64,000 nucleotides of DNA from Tidjanibacter massiliensis (GCF_900104605.1 NZ_LT629960.1:1922001-1986000); one strand, 5' to 3'. Positions 1-8,754 are shown, counted from the first letter of the stretch. The notes: generated from the letters alone by a model not told the origin. Numbers and translations: made by a program.

Positions 1-292
1 TGAATACCGTATCGATGTCCCGTACCTTTTCGTCCAGCCGGACGGGGTCGGTCAGCGGTGTTTCGATGATTTTCAGCGCGCCTTCGGGGGCGTGTACGCC
101 GAGCCTTCGGAGGGCGGCCTCCGTGACGGCGATGCGGCCCGCATCGCGTACCGGAAGCGTGATGTCGGTGTAACCGGCACGGAGCAGTTCTGCCACGAGA
201 TGGCTGCCGAGCATGCCCGTCGCCCCGGTGACTGCGATGCGTCGGCCGTGAAATTTTCCAAGGTCGGGAGCGGTGTTCCGTGCGTTATTCAT
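1..292 (-). CDS. NAD-dependent epimerase/dehydratase (SDR) family protein, N-terminal part
   Basis: The reading frame starts with ATG at 292 and stays open to the left edge, so only the first 97 residues are present. It begins MNNARNTAPDLGKF and then shows the Rossmann dinucleotide-binding signature VTGATGMLGSHLV (about residues 22-34), typical of extended short-chain dehydrogenases that bind NAD(P). The strand-helix pattern that follows fits nucleoside-sugar epimerases and related reductases. The start lies inside the end of the upstream YhbP-like gene (8-bp overlap), so the two are probably co-transcribed. The catalytic YxxxK lies outside the window, so the substrate cannot be inferred. The family call is firm; the reaction is unknown. 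Confidence 0.75.
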   Translation of the reverse strand, partial: MNNARNTAPDLGKFHGRRIAVTGATGMLGSHLVAELLRAGYTDITLPVRDAGRIAVTEAALRRLGVHAPEGALKIIETPLTDPVRLDEKVRDIDTVF

Positions 293-734
293 GCCACAGG
301 AGTTTTTTGCCGAAACCGAGCCGGTTGTCGGTGAATTTCATGGAGGTCGGACGCATCGTCCACAGCGTGAGGTCGGCCACGACGGCGTAAGGAAATCTCC
401 GCAGGTAGGCACTGCGGGCCTCTCCTGCAACTTCTCCTTCGGCGAGGGCGGCGCGGCCGAGTATCTGGAGACCCTGCACCTGACCGACGGTGCGCGTTTC
501 GAGGACGATGGTGGCCGCTACGCGTCCGTTCAGGTACATTTCGCGGTAGTGCCTCGTGCGGTCGTCGGAGGTGAATACGAAAAGGTTGCGTTCCGGAATG
601 TAGGCATAGAAGAGGTTGGCGCAGTAGGGCCCGCATTCGGTTGCCGCCGACGCGATTGTCATGACGTGGTGGCGGCCGATGAACTTGACGATGCGTTGGT
701 CTACCCCGTTGTCCGTATGTTTCCCGTTTGCCAT
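285..734 (-). CDS. YhbP-like (UPF0306) split-barrel flavin-binding-fold protein
   Basis: A 149-residue cytosolic protein. Its C-terminal motif MKFTDNRLGFGKKLLW closely resembles the end of E. coli YhbP as I recall it, and the body (CANLFYAYIPERNLFVFTS, then TRHYREMYLNGRVAATIV) has the pattern of the pyridoxamine-5'-phosphate-oxidase-like split barrel. Members of this fold bind flavin or heme; YhbP itself has no settled reaction. Start at ATG 734. The 3' end overlaps the following SDR gene by 8 bp, implying translational coupling. The 278 bp upstream of it (735-1012) holds no gene. Family assignment is confident, function unknown. Confidence 0.75.
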   Translation of the reverse strand: MANGKHTDNGVDQRIVKFIGRHHVMTIASAATECGPYCANLFYAYIPERNLFVFTSDDRTRHYREMYLNGRVAATIVLETRTVGQVQGLQILGRAALAEGEVAGEARSAYLRRFPYAVVADLTLWTMRPTSMKFTDNRLGFGKKLLWHE

Positions 735-1012
735 GTACGTAATCGTGCTCTTTCCTGCCGGATATTCTGACCGAAGACCCGGAGCGAATCGGTTCAGGCC
801 GGGATTTTCTTCCCGCTGTTTTCGGTCGTTTGCCGGCAGTTTTCGGCTTCTTGCCGGTTCGTTGTTGCCTCCTGCTTTTTATCTGCCGCCCGGTGCAGCA
901 GTTGCGGTTTTGTGCAGGGGGCGCTGACGTAATCGGCCTCTGGCTTCCAGTGCTGCGGAGCGCTCATCCCGCGGGCTCTCCTCGGGAAAGGAGGTACCGG
1001 CCCCCGGTGGGG

Positions 1013-2383
1013 CTATTCGTCGCTGCCGGCGAGGTCTTCTATCCGGTGCTGCTGCACGGGCGTATAGTCGAGGCTGACGATTTTTTCATCGTCGGGAACC
1101 TCTCCCTCCAGTTCGGCGATTATGTTGGTTTTGAAATATTCGAAGGCTTCCCGATTCGCCGGGCTTATCGGTTCCACCGGGTCGGAGGGAATTTTGAGCG
1201 GGTCGATGGCCGTCCCGTTCTTCCAGATGCGGAAATCGAGGTGCGGGCCGGTCGATGCTCCGGTACTTCCGACGTAAGCTATCGGTTCGCCTTGCGATAC
1301 CCGTTTGCCAACGGTTATTCCTCTGGCGTATCCCTTCAGGTGCAGGTAGCCTGAAATGTAGTTGTTGGCGTGTTTTATCTTGAGGATATTGCCGCCGCCC
1401 TTGCTGTCCCACCGTTTTTCGGTTACCACGCCGTCGGCGATGGCTACCACTTCCGTCCCCGCAGGAGCGGCGTAGTCGACGCCGAGGTGCGGTCGGCGCA
1501 CTTTGTATATCGGGTGCAGGCGCGAGGGGGAGAAACGCGAACTGATGCGCGTGTATTTCAGCGGGGCCTTCAGGAACTGTCGGCGCAGGCTGTTGCCGTT
1601 CTCGTCCCAATAAGCCACCCGTCCGTCCTGCCGGAAGGGGATGGCACGGTAAAGTTTGCCGTTGTGCCGGAACTCTGCTCCCCACACCATGCCGGTACCT
1701 ACCCGAACGGTGTCAATCCACCGCTCGTCGAAGATGACCGTGAATTCGTCGCCCTCCTGAAGCCCGAAGAAATCCACGCTCCAGCCGAATATGTCCTCCA
1801 TTTCGCATGGAATGCTTGCCGGCATGCCGGCAGCAATCGTAGCGTTCCACAGCGAATTGTTCGTCTTGTCTATCTTCGCCGTCTCCTTGCGGCGTACCAG
1901 TTTCACCTCCTTGCTCTCCTGCCTGACCGTTACGGAGTCGCCTGCGAGCGATACCACGATGTAATCCGTGGGATTTTTCTCGTAAACGAAGTGGCGCAGC
2001 CTCCGTCCGAGCGAATCGTGTTCCATGAAGGCCGTGTAGGGCTGTCCCGCCCGCATGCCGCGCATGTCGAATACCGACCTGCTTTCGCGGTCGATGCGGT
2101 CCACCGTGGCCGGGCCTACGCCGAGGCCGTCGAGGATGTGCGACAGGGTTTGTCCGCTGCCGACCTTCTCCGTGATGACGTCGTAGTTTTCATATTCGAT
2201 GCCGTACATGAGATTGGGGGCCGACATCTCTTCCTCTTCGGAGAGGAGGCCTCTCTCCGTCGGGTGTGAGCACCGTTTCGTCCCGAAGAGGAGGAGCAGG
2301 ACGATGGCCGCGGCAACGGCAGCCCCGCCGGCGATGATGCCCGCCCGCTTCAGTGTTTCTTTTTTTATCTTCATCTTTTTCAT
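1013..2383 (-). CDS. M23 family peptidoglycan endopeptidase, membrane-anchored
   Basis: 456 residues from the ATG at 2383, chosen because it directly precedes a basic stretch and a hydrophobic anchor (IIAGGAAVAAAIVLLLLFG). An earlier in-frame ATG at 2419 adds 12 unremarkable residues. The C-terminal half is a lysostaphin-type M23 domain with zinc motif HLGVD (H299, D303) and the catalytic motif GPHLDFR (H381), plus the family loop GYLHL. The central part resembles the LysM/opacity-associated region of MepM-like peptidases. The protein would cut peptide cross-links of the sacculus from the periplasmic face. It lies 105 bp downstream of the dipeptidyl-peptidase gene on the same strand. Confidence 0.88.
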   Translation of the reverse strand: MKKMKIKKETLKRAGIIAGGAAVAAAIVLLLLFGTKRCSHPTERGLLSEEEEMSAPNLMYGIEYENYDVITEKVGSGQTLSHILDGLGVGPATVDRIDRESRSVFDMRGMRAGQPYTAFMEHDSLGRRLRHFVYEKNPTDYIVVSLAGDSVTVRQESKEVKLVRRKETAKIDKTNNSLWNATIAAGMPASIPCEMEDIFGWSVDFFGLQEGDEFTVIFDERWIDTVRVGTGMVWGAEFRHNGKLYRAIPFRQDGRVAYWDENGNSLRRQFLKAPLKYTRISSRFSPSRLHPIYKVRRPHLGVDYAAPAGTEVVAIADGVVTEKRWDSKGGGNILKIKHANNYISGYLHLKGYARGITVGKRVSQGEPIAYVGSTGASTGPHLDFRIWKNGTAIDPLKIPSDPVEPISPANREAFEYFKTNIIAELEGEVPDDEKIVSLDYTPVQQHRIEDLAGSDE

Positions 2384-2488
2384 AAGGTCCGTATACTCAA
2401 TCGCCCGCTGAGGCGACAAGGGTTGTCTCCGTAAGAACGCGGGAATACCTTCCGGGGTATGCCGGCATTCGAAAAAACGTACCCCGCG

Positions 2489-4537
2489 TCAGTTCACCGA
2501 AGGGAGGAAAGAGTACCTTGACGAGTAGTCCAGCATCTGTTCCGTGTAACTTTTCGGGTACTCGTAGATGATGTCCACGATTTCGCCGCCCTCCATGACA
2601 GGAGTGTATATCGGGTTCACGAAGCCGCTGTAAGGCTGGATACCGAGTTTGCCGTAGCGTTCGAGCACCTCTTCGTGCAGTTTGCGGTCCACCTTGACGC
2701 CGTACCGTTCCACCAGGTCGCGTCCCGCCACGAAATCGCCCTCCGACTTGATGCGCTGCACTTCGCGGAGCATCTTTCCGAAGAGGGTACGCAGCTTGTC
2801 GAAGTCGTTGACGACGATATAGGTCTTCCCGTCGCTGACTACCTTCTCGATGACATTCTCCCTGCGCCCCAGTTCGTAAGCCCATTCGCTTATCATTTTG
2901 CGGTTGCGCATGTGCGTCTGTTCGATGTCTTTGCCCAGTTCCACGCGTGCGAGCTGCGTCATCATGCCGTTCGAGATGTAGGAGGCGTACTGTGCCTTAG
3001 CCACCTCCGCGTCCGGCAGCAGCCCCAGCTCCTCCATCTTCGGGTCGGCCATGTAGTAGAGGCTGAAGAGGTCGGCACGCGCCTCCTCCAGCACCGAGCC
3101 GTACTGTTTCAGCTCGTCGCCTTTCACGCCCGGTGCGAGCTGCCCCGAACCGTGGCCGAGGCATTCGTGCAGGTCGGTGTGCATGTTGTCGCCGATGGTT
3201 CCGTACAATGTGATGCGTTCGCGGTCTTCGGGCCGGAAGATGAACTCCTCGATGAACCCGTTGCCCTTGCTGCTCTCGGCGTATGCCTGCGTGATGTTTT
3301 GTATCGTGACGGATTTGGAACCGTAGTCCTTCCTTATCCAGTCGGCGTTGGGGAGGTTGATGCCTATCGGCGTGGCAGGATAGCAGTCGCCGCCGAGTAT
3401 CGCGGCATTGATGACTTTCGCCGATACCCCTTTCACCTCCTTTTTCCTGTATTTCTCCTGTATGGGCGAGTGGTCTTCAAACCACTGTGCATTGGCGCTG
3501 ATGATTTCTGTGCGACGGGTGGCATCCATATCTTTGAAGTTCACCATGGCTTCCCACGATGCCTTGTACCCCAGGGGGTCGCCATACACTTCCGTAAAGC
3601 CGTTCACGAAATCCACCATGCTGGCCGTATCCTGCACCCAGAGGATGTTGAACCGGTCGTACTCTTTCAGGTCGCCGGTATTATAGAACGAGATGAGCGC
3701 CTCTATCGTTTCCTTTTGGACGGGGGAGGCCACTTCGGCGGCCTTTTCGAGCCAATAGACTATCTTCTCGAGGGCGGGCGCATACATGCCGTCTGTCTTC
3801 CAGACACGTTCCGTAAGTTTTCCGTTCTGCTTGACGAGCTGTGAGTTGAGACCGTAAGAAATCGGCTGCGGGTCGCCCGGTTTGGCCATGCGTGCGTAGA
3901 ATGCCTCCGCCTCGCGTTGCGATACCCCGTCGTAGTAATTCATCGCCGAACTCTTCAGCAGGTCGGCTCCGGCTGCTTGATTCACCCGTACCGGATAGAG
4001 AGCGGGGTCGAAGATGACCGGCTTGATGATTGCCGTCAGCTGTTCCGCGGAACCGAAGTCGTGCGGCAGCTTCTCTGCCGGAACCGATGCCACGAGCGTA
4101 TCGAAATAGGCTTCGCTGAATTCCGGAGTGAACTTGTCGCTCGAATAGTGGTGATGGATGCCGTTGGCGAACCACACCTTCTTGAGATACTTCTCGAAGG
4201 CCTTCCATTCGGCTGTAGTGCGGTCGCCGCGGTAGTTCGTGTAAATCGCCTCCAGTGTCCGGCGTATGGGAAGATTGTATTTGAAATTCTGGTCGAAGAT
4301 GATATCCCGTCCGCTCAGGGCGGCCTGGTTGAGGTAGTAGATGAGTTTCTTCTGGTCAAGGGAGAGGTTCTCGAAGCCGGGTACTTTGTACTGCAATACT
4401 TTGATGTCGTCGAACGTATCCACTACCCATTTGAACTCCTCCGTCTGTACCTGCTCCTGAGGTTGTTTCAGTTCGATGCAGGAGGGTGCCCCTAATGAAA
4501 CGATTGCCATAGCTAAAACGGTTAATCCTTTTCTCAT
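2489..4537 (-). CDS. Dipeptidyl-peptidase III (M49) lipoprotein
   Basis: 682 residues starting at ATG 4537. The open frame continues upstream, but that part is the antisense/shadow frame of coaB. The N-terminus (MRKGLTVLAMAIVSLGAPSC) is a signal peptide with a loose lipobox, so the enzyme is probably an envelope lipoprotein. The zinc motif HECLGH (457-462) and EEARAD (484-489; E485 would be the third ligand) are the M49 signature: HELLGH/EECRAE in human DPP III, with HECLGH the bacterial form. It would release dipeptides from peptide N-termini, fitting amino-acid scavenging in the gut. The gene is separated by 167 bp from coaB upstream. The family is certain. Confidence 0.92.
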   Translation of the reverse strand: MRKGLTVLAMAIVSLGAPSCIELKQPQEQVQTEEFKWVVDTFDDIKVLQYKVPGFENLSLDQKKLIYYLNQAALSGRDIIFDQNFKYNLPIRRTLEAIYTNYRGDRTTAEWKAFEKYLKKVWFANGIHHHYSSDKFTPEFSEAYFDTLVASVPAEKLPHDFGSAEQLTAIIKPVIFDPALYPVRVNQAAGADLLKSSAMNYYDGVSQREAEAFYARMAKPGDPQPISYGLNSQLVKQNGKLTERVWKTDGMYAPALEKIVYWLEKAAEVASPVQKETIEALISFYNTGDLKEYDRFNILWVQDTASMVDFVNGFTEVYGDPLGYKASWEAMVNFKDMDATRRTEIISANAQWFEDHSPIQEKYRKKEVKGVSAKVINAAILGGDCYPATPIGINLPNADWIRKDYGSKSVTIQNITQAYAESSKGNGFIEEFIFRPEDRERITLYGTIGDNMHTDLHECLGHGSGQLAPGVKGDELKQYGSVLEEARADLFSLYYMADPKMEELGLLPDAEVAKAQYASYISNGMMTQLARVELGKDIEQTHMRNRKMISEWAYELGRRENVIEKVVSDGKTYIVVNDFDKLRTLFGKMLREVQRIKSEGDFVAGRDLVERYGVKVDRKLHEEVLERYGKLGIQPYSGFVNPIYTPVMEGGEIVDIIYEYPKSYTEQMLDYSSRYSFLPSVN

Positions 4538-4704
4538 GACTCTGCCTTGGAAATTTACCCCGTAAAAATAGTGATAAAAACCGGATAATGGCAAACCGAT
4601 TTCCGTTCGGGCGCAATCTTGTTTTTTGAACGGCACGAAAAGGCCGGCGTTCGGCGGCGGATACGGAAATGCGGGACAGGGGAGGCCTTCCCCGCTCGTC
4701 GGGA

Positions 4705-5370
4705 TTACCGTTTTTCCGGTACGGCGGCGAACCACGCTTCGATGCGGTCGGCGATGCGTGCCGCGGCGGCGGTTTTTGCCTCCAGCGGGTATTCGTCGGT
4801 GTGTCCCTGCCTGTCTATGACGGTGATTTTGTTCGTGTCGCCGGAGAATCCGGCTCCCTTGTCGCGTAGGGAGTTGAGCACGATGAAGTCGAAGTTCTTG
4901 CGGCGCATCTTGTCGAGGGCGTTGTTCCGCTCGTTGTCCGTTTCGAGTGCGAAACCGACCAGCAGCCGATGCCCCTTCATCCGGCCTGCTTCCGCTGCGA
5001 TATCCTTCGTGCGTTTCAGGCGGACGACCATTTCGCCGTCCCCTTTCTTGATTTTTGTCGGACTGACCTCCGCAGGAGTATAGTCGGCCACTGCTGCGCA
5101 CATCACGGCGCCGTCCGCCTGCGGGAAACGTTCCATCACTGCACGGTACATCTCTTCGGCGGAGAGTACGTCGATGCGTTCGGTGCCGGCCGGAGTCGGA
5201 AGGCAGGTACGGCCGCTCACGAGTGCGACATGCGCCCCGCGGGCGGCGAGTGCGCCGGCTATCGCATAGCCCATCTTCCCGGAGGAGTGGTTGGAGAGAA
5301 AGCGTACGGGGTCCAGCGGCTCGATGGTCGGGCCTGCCGTAACGATGAGGTATCTGCCTTGGAGCGACAT
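4705..5370 (-). CDS. coaB: Phosphopantothenate-cysteine ligase (CoaB), separate ORF
   Basis: 221 residues from ATG 5370. This is the ligase half of the usual bifunctional CoaBC: it joins cysteine to 4'-phosphopantothenate using a nucleotide triphosphate. The start region (LIVTAGPTIEPLDPVRFLSN) and NHSSGKMGYAIA are the N-terminal nucleotide-binding and substrate loops of CoaB. Later motifs include AVADYTP, KIKK and VGFALET. The gene begins 2 nt after the stop codon of coaC, in a different frame, so the two activities are split here instead of fused into one polypeptide of about 400 residues. Either natural fission or a single-base difference could explain this; both halves look intact. Confidence 0.9.
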   Translation of the reverse strand: MSLQGRYLIVTAGPTIEPLDPVRFLSNHSSGKMGYAIAGALAARGAHVALVSGRTCLPTPAGTERIDVLSAEEMYRAVMERFPQADGAVMCAAVADYTPAEVSPTKIKKGDGEMVVRLKRTKDIAAEAGRMKGHRLLVGFALETDNERNNALDKMRRKNFDFIVLNSLRDKGAGFSGDTNKITVIDRQGHTDEYPLEAKTAAAARIADRIEAWFAAVPEKR

Positions 5371-5372
5371 GG

Positions 5373-5915
5373 TCAGGGAAGGAGCCCGCGCACCTGTTCG
5401 ATGATTTCTTCCGGTTCGGCCATGCGGCCCTTTCCCGTCAGGCCGCTCGCCAGCTCTCCGGAGCCCGGTTCGATGATGCGTACGCCGAGGTTCCGCAGTT
5501 TTTCGATGTTCTCCTGCGTTGTGGGGTGGGCGTACATGTCGAGGTCCATGGCCGGAGCGAGAGCGACAGGGCAGCGTGCCGACAGATAGCATGTCAACAG
5601 CAGGTTGTCGGCGATTCCGTGGGCCATTTTCCCGATGGTGTTGGCCGTGGCGGGCGCGATTAGGTAGAGGTCGGCCCACGTTCCCAGGCTCACATGACTG
5701 TTCCACTCCCCGTTCTCCGGATTGAAGAAATCCACGAGGATGGGGTGGCGGGAGAGCGTGGCCATCGTGAGGGGGGTGATGAACTGTTTGGCCAGCGGCG
5801 TCATGACAACCTTGACTTCGGCTCCCTCTTTGACGAGGCTGCGCGTGAGCACGGCGGCCTTGTAGGCTGCGATGCTGCCCGTTACGCCCAACAGTATGTG
5901 TTTTCCTGAAAACAT
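5373..5915 (-). CDS. coaC: Phosphopantothenoylcysteine decarboxylase (CoaC), separate ORF
   Basis: 180 residues from ATG 5915 (MFSGKHILLGVTGSIAAYKA). A flavoprotein of the HFCD family that decarboxylates 4'-phosphopantothenoylcysteine in CoA synthesis. The active-site histidine is present (WNSHVSL, H74). Two other motifs differ from the E. coli pattern: PAMNxxMW reads PAMDLDMY (D124 for Asn), and the substrate-clamp cysteine of the ACG motif is serine (GELASG, S157). I believe the same variants occur in other Bacteroidota but could not check. The stop codon is 2 nt before coaB. The gene follows the omega-like gene by 104 bp in a bamD-rpoZ-coaC-coaB order. Confidence 0.9.
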   Translation of the reverse strand: MFSGKHILLGVTGSIAAYKAAVLTRSLVKEGAEVKVVMTPLAKQFITPLTMATLSRHPILVDFFNPENGEWNSHVSLGTWADLYLIAPATANTIGKMAHGIADNLLLTCYLSARCPVALAPAMDLDMYAHPTTQENIEKLRNLGVRIIEPGSGELASGLTGKGRMAEPEEIIEQVRGLLP

Positions 5916-6019
5916 GGGTTCATGGGACTGTGCCGAACGGACGGCGGAGTGTACATTCCGTGCTTTCTGCCGCACGACGGCAGAGGGTCCGTTCTTCCGC
6001 AGGCTCCCGAAGCCGGCGG

Positions 6020-6352
6020 TTACTGCTGCTCTGTCTCGGGCGTCGCGTTGCGGAAATAGACTTCTCCTTCGAGGAACTCCTCCGTTGCGATGAGGGTAGG
6101 CTTCGGAAGCCTTTCGTAGTAGCGGGATATCTCTATCTGTTCCCTGTTCTCGAAAGTCTCCTCCAGCGTGTCGGTGGTGCTTGAAAAATCGGCGAGCTTC
6201 CGGTTGAGTTCCTGTTTGAGCTGCGTGGCTATCTGGTTGGCGCGGCGCGATATGACCACGACGGATTCGTATATGTTGCCTGTCTGTGCGTCGATGTCGG
6301 TGAGTTTTCGCGTCACCGTGTTGTTGGGCACGTTATTTTTCTTGATGTCCAT
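6020..6352 (-). CDS. rpoZ: RNA polymerase omega (Rpb6-like) subunit
   Basis: 110 residues from ATG 6352 (MDIKKNNVPNNTVTRKLTDI). The segment TGNIYESVVVISRRANQIATQ is the conserved core of the Bacteroidota omega/Rpb6 family, which helps assemble the beta-prime subunit into RNA polymerase. The rest is charged and ends in a low-complexity tail. A longer open frame to 6520 is a shadow of bamD. It is 13 bp downstream of bamD on the same strand, so it is read from the bamD promoter. Function is inferred from the family; the core match is clear. Confidence 0.85.
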   Translation of the reverse strand: MDIKKNNVPNNTVTRKLTDIDAQTGNIYESVVVISRRANQIATQLKQELNRKLADFSSTTDTLEETFENREQIEISRYYERLPKPTLIATEEFLEGEVYFRNATPETEQQ

Positions 6353-6365
6353 GGTATACTTGTTC

Positions 6366-7184
6366 TTATTCTGTTGCTTCGCTCTGGTGTTTGTCGAGGT
6401 ATTCCCTCGCGGTTTTCTGCAACCGGTCGAGTTCGCGGCGGTATCCGCTCTCCGGAAATTCGGAAATGAACGTGTAATATGCGTCCAGCATATCGAGGTA
6501 ACGGTCCGTTTGCAGCGCATGGACCGAGTTGGCCGCCAGTTCGTAGCACGATTTCACGGTGAGGTAGAGTATCTCCTCCCGGTGCGGTGTTTCGGGGTAC
6601 TCCCTGAGCGCATTCCGCAGGGCGACGACCGCCGATTTGTAACGGCCTATCTTGTAATACGTCCGTGCGTTGATGAACGATTTGTCGTACAGCGTCTGCT
6701 GCAGTTCGTCGAGACGTATGAGGCACAGTTGCTTCTTCAGCGAGTTGGGATAGCGTTGCAGGTATTCGTTGATGCTGGTTATCGCCATGTAGGTCGATGT
6801 CTGGTCGCGGTTGGCCGGCGGCGACATGTAATAGAAACCCATGGCGTATTTGTATTCCGCCTCCTCCACGAAAGGACTCCGTCCGAAGCGGCGCCTGAAG
6901 TCGTCGAACTCCATGGAGCTGAGCTGGTAATCACGCGACCGGAAGTGTGCGTCGGCCGTGTAGAACAGGATGGTGTCTTCGCGGACGGTACCCTGATAGT
7001 AGGGCGCTATCTCCTCGAAGAGCTGCAGCGTTTTGTCGAATTTCCCCTTCTCGAAGTAGTCGAGCGCTGCCTTGTACATCTGCTCCCTGTCGTTGCTTTT
7101 CAGCAGTTTGTTATAACCGCTGCAGCCTGCTGCCAAAAGCAGGACTGCGGAACAGACCGTTATTTTCAGGACCGGTTTTGTCAT
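6366..7184 (-). CDS. bamD: Outer-membrane assembly lipoprotein BamD
   Basis: 272 residues from ATG 7184. An N-terminal lipoprotein signal (VCSAVLLLAAGC, lipobox LAAGC) is followed by tetratricopeptide-like helices: YKAALDYFEKGKFDKTLQLFEEIAPYY is the typical first BamD TPR, with later repeats around EEAEYKYAMGFYY and INEYLQRYPNS. BamD is the essential lipoprotein partner of BamA in outer-membrane beta-barrel insertion. The length fits the family. It is the first gene of the minus-strand group bamD-rpoZ-coaC-coaB and has a well-formed promoter at 7225-7254. Confidence 0.92.
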   Translation of the reverse strand: MTKPVLKITVCSAVLLLAAGCSGYNKLLKSNDREQMYKAALDYFEKGKFDKTLQLFEEIAPYYQGTVREDTILFYTADAHFRSRDYQLSSMEFDDFRRRFGRSPFVEEAEYKYAMGFYYMSPPANRDQTSTYMAITSINEYLQRYPNSLKKQLCLIRLDELQQTLYDKSFINARTYYKIGRYKSAVVALRNALREYPETPHREEILYLTVKSCYELAANSVHALQTDRYLDMLDAYYTFISEFPESGYRRELDRLQKTAREYLDKHQSEATE

Positions 7185-7224
7185 GGCTGTGATGGTTTGC
7201 AGGCGCGCACGGTACAAATGCGCA

Positions 7225-7254
7225 CAAAGTTACGTAACTTTAACGAGATGCAAA
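7225..7254 (-). promoter_or_regulatory. Bacteroidota-type promoter of bamD operon
   Basis: On the minus strand the -7 element TAACTTTG (7232-7225) fits TAnnTTTG, and a -33 TTTG lies at 7254-7251 with an 18-bp spacer. The predicted start is about 35 nt upstream of the bamD ATG. It is divergent from the acyltransferase promoter. Confidence 0.6.
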
Positions 7255-7294
7255 AAAGTTTATTGCATTTTCTCTTACTTTCGGTAATAATGGC

Positions 7295-7302
7295 TAAATT
7301 TG
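7295..7302 (+). promoter_or_regulatory. -7 element for the acyltransferase gene
   Basis: TAAATTTG matches TAnnTTTG exactly. No clear -33 element was seen. An in-frame ATG at 7300 lies inside this element, so if the promoter is real, translation must start further downstream, most likely at GTG 7363. Confidence 0.45.
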
Positions 7303-7362
7303 TCCGGTCTCTTCGGCGATTCGCCGAACGGTTTGATATATAACCTCAAAAACATAATTCAA

Positions 7363-8634
7363 GTGAACATCTTAGAGAGAATCAGGAATAATTCCGGCGG
7401 CCCGATTGGGCAGTATATCGATTATGCACACGGCTATTTCGCATTCCCCAAGCTGGAGGGCGACATAGGGCCCCGCATGAAGTTCCGCGGCAAGGAGGTT
7501 CTCAACTGGAGCCTCAACAACTACCTCGGACTGGCCAACCATCCGGAGGTACGCAAGGCCGACGCCATCGGCGCCGTGGAGTTCGGCATGGCCGCTCCCA
7601 TGGGCGCACGCATGATGAGCGGGCAGACCAAATACCATGAGGAACTGGAGCGCCGTCTGGCGAAATTCGTGGGCAAGAAGGATGCGTTCCTGCTCAACTT
7701 CGGCTATCAGGGGATGATATCCATTATCGACTGCCTGCTGACGCGCCGCGACGCCGTAGTTTACGATTCCGAGGCGCACGCCTGCATCATCGACGGACTG
7801 CGCATGCACATGGGCAAACGTTTCGTCTATCCGCACAACGACATGGAGCGGCTCCGCGTGGAGCTCGCCCGGGCGTCGGAACTGGTGAAGGAGACCGGCG
7901 GCGGCATTCTCGTCATTACGGAGGGTGTGTTCGGCATGAAGGGCGACCTCGGCAAGCTGGACGAAATCGTGGCGATGAAGAAGGATTTCGATTTCACCTT
8001 CCTCGTGGACGATGCCCACGGTTTCGGGACGATGGGCCCCGACGGACGCGGTACCGCCCACCATTTCAACTGCGTGGACGGGGTGGATGTCCTCTTCAAC
8101 ACTTTCGCCAAGTCGATGGCCGGTATCGGTGCCTTCGTCTGCGGTGACAAATATCTGATAGATTTCTTCCGTTACAACATGCGTTCGCAGCAGTTTGCCA
8201 AAAGCCTTCCGATGCCGATGGTAATCGGTGCGCTCAAGCGCCTCGAGCTTATCGAAACGCATCCCGAATACCGCGAGCGGCTCTGGACGATAACCCGTGC
8301 CCTGCAGCAGGGATTCCGCGACAAGGGATTCGATATCGGCGGTACGCTCTCGCCCGTGACGCCCGTCTATATGAAAGGAGGCGTGAACGAGGCCACGAAC
8401 CTCGTGTACGACCTGCGCGAGCGGTTCAACCTCTTCTGCTCCGTCGTGACCTATCCGGTGATACCCAAGGGCGAAATCATCCTGCGCATCATTCCGACGG
8501 CGGTGCATACCCTCGAAGATGTGGAGTACACGCTCAACTGTTTCGAAGCCTGCCGCGAGAAGCTCCTCAAGGGCGAGTACCAGAAGGAGATGCCGCGTGT
8601 GGCGGACAAGTATTTCGAAGAACAGGCGAAATGA
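7363..8634 (+). CDS. Alpha-oxoamine synthase: serine palmitoyltransferase or cysteate fatty acyltransferase
   Basis: 423 residues from GTG 7363 (VNILERIRNNSGGPIGQY). An upstream ATG at 7300 is in frame but sits in the -7 element. It is a fold-type I PLP enzyme of the KBL/SPT family: WSLNNYLGLANHP, DDAHGFG (D217, H219) and the PLP lysine in NTFAKSMAG (K250). Such enzymes condense an acyl thioester with an amino acid to give a 3-keto long-chain base. In Bacteroides this is serine palmitoyltransferase. In sulfonolipid makers such as Alistipes the homologous enzyme uses cysteate and yields 3-ketocapnine. The sequence alone does not settle the substrate. Ends at a bidirectional terminator (8755-8789). 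Confidence 0.88.
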   Translation: MNILERIRNNSGGPIGQYIDYAHGYFAFPKLEGDIGPRMKFRGKEVLNWSLNNYLGLANHPEVRKADAIGAVEFGMAAPMGARMMSGQTKYHEELERRLAKFVGKKDAFLLNFGYQGMISIIDCLLTRRDAVVYDSEAHACIIDGLRMHMGKRFVYPHNDMERLRVELARASELVKETGGGILVITEGVFGMKGDLGKLDEIVAMKKDFDFTFLVDDAHGFGTMGPDGRGTAHHFNCVDGVDVLFNTFAKSMAGIGAFVCGDKYLIDFFRYNMRSQQFAKSLPMPMVIGALKRLELIETHPEYRERLWTITRALQQGFRDKGFDIGGTLSPVTPVYMKGGVNEATNLVYDLRERFNLFCSVVTYPVIPKGEIILRIIPTAVHTLEDVEYTLNCFEACREKLLKGEYQKEMPRVADKYFEEQAK

Positions 8635-8754
8635 CAGCATAAAGTCATGTCCGGTCAGAACGGCCGACAGCGTCATTCGGGGGGAAGCGATACCGCTTTC
8701 CCCCGTTTGTTTCGTCCTTGCGTCCGCCGCTCCTGCTGCGCACGACGCCCCCGA

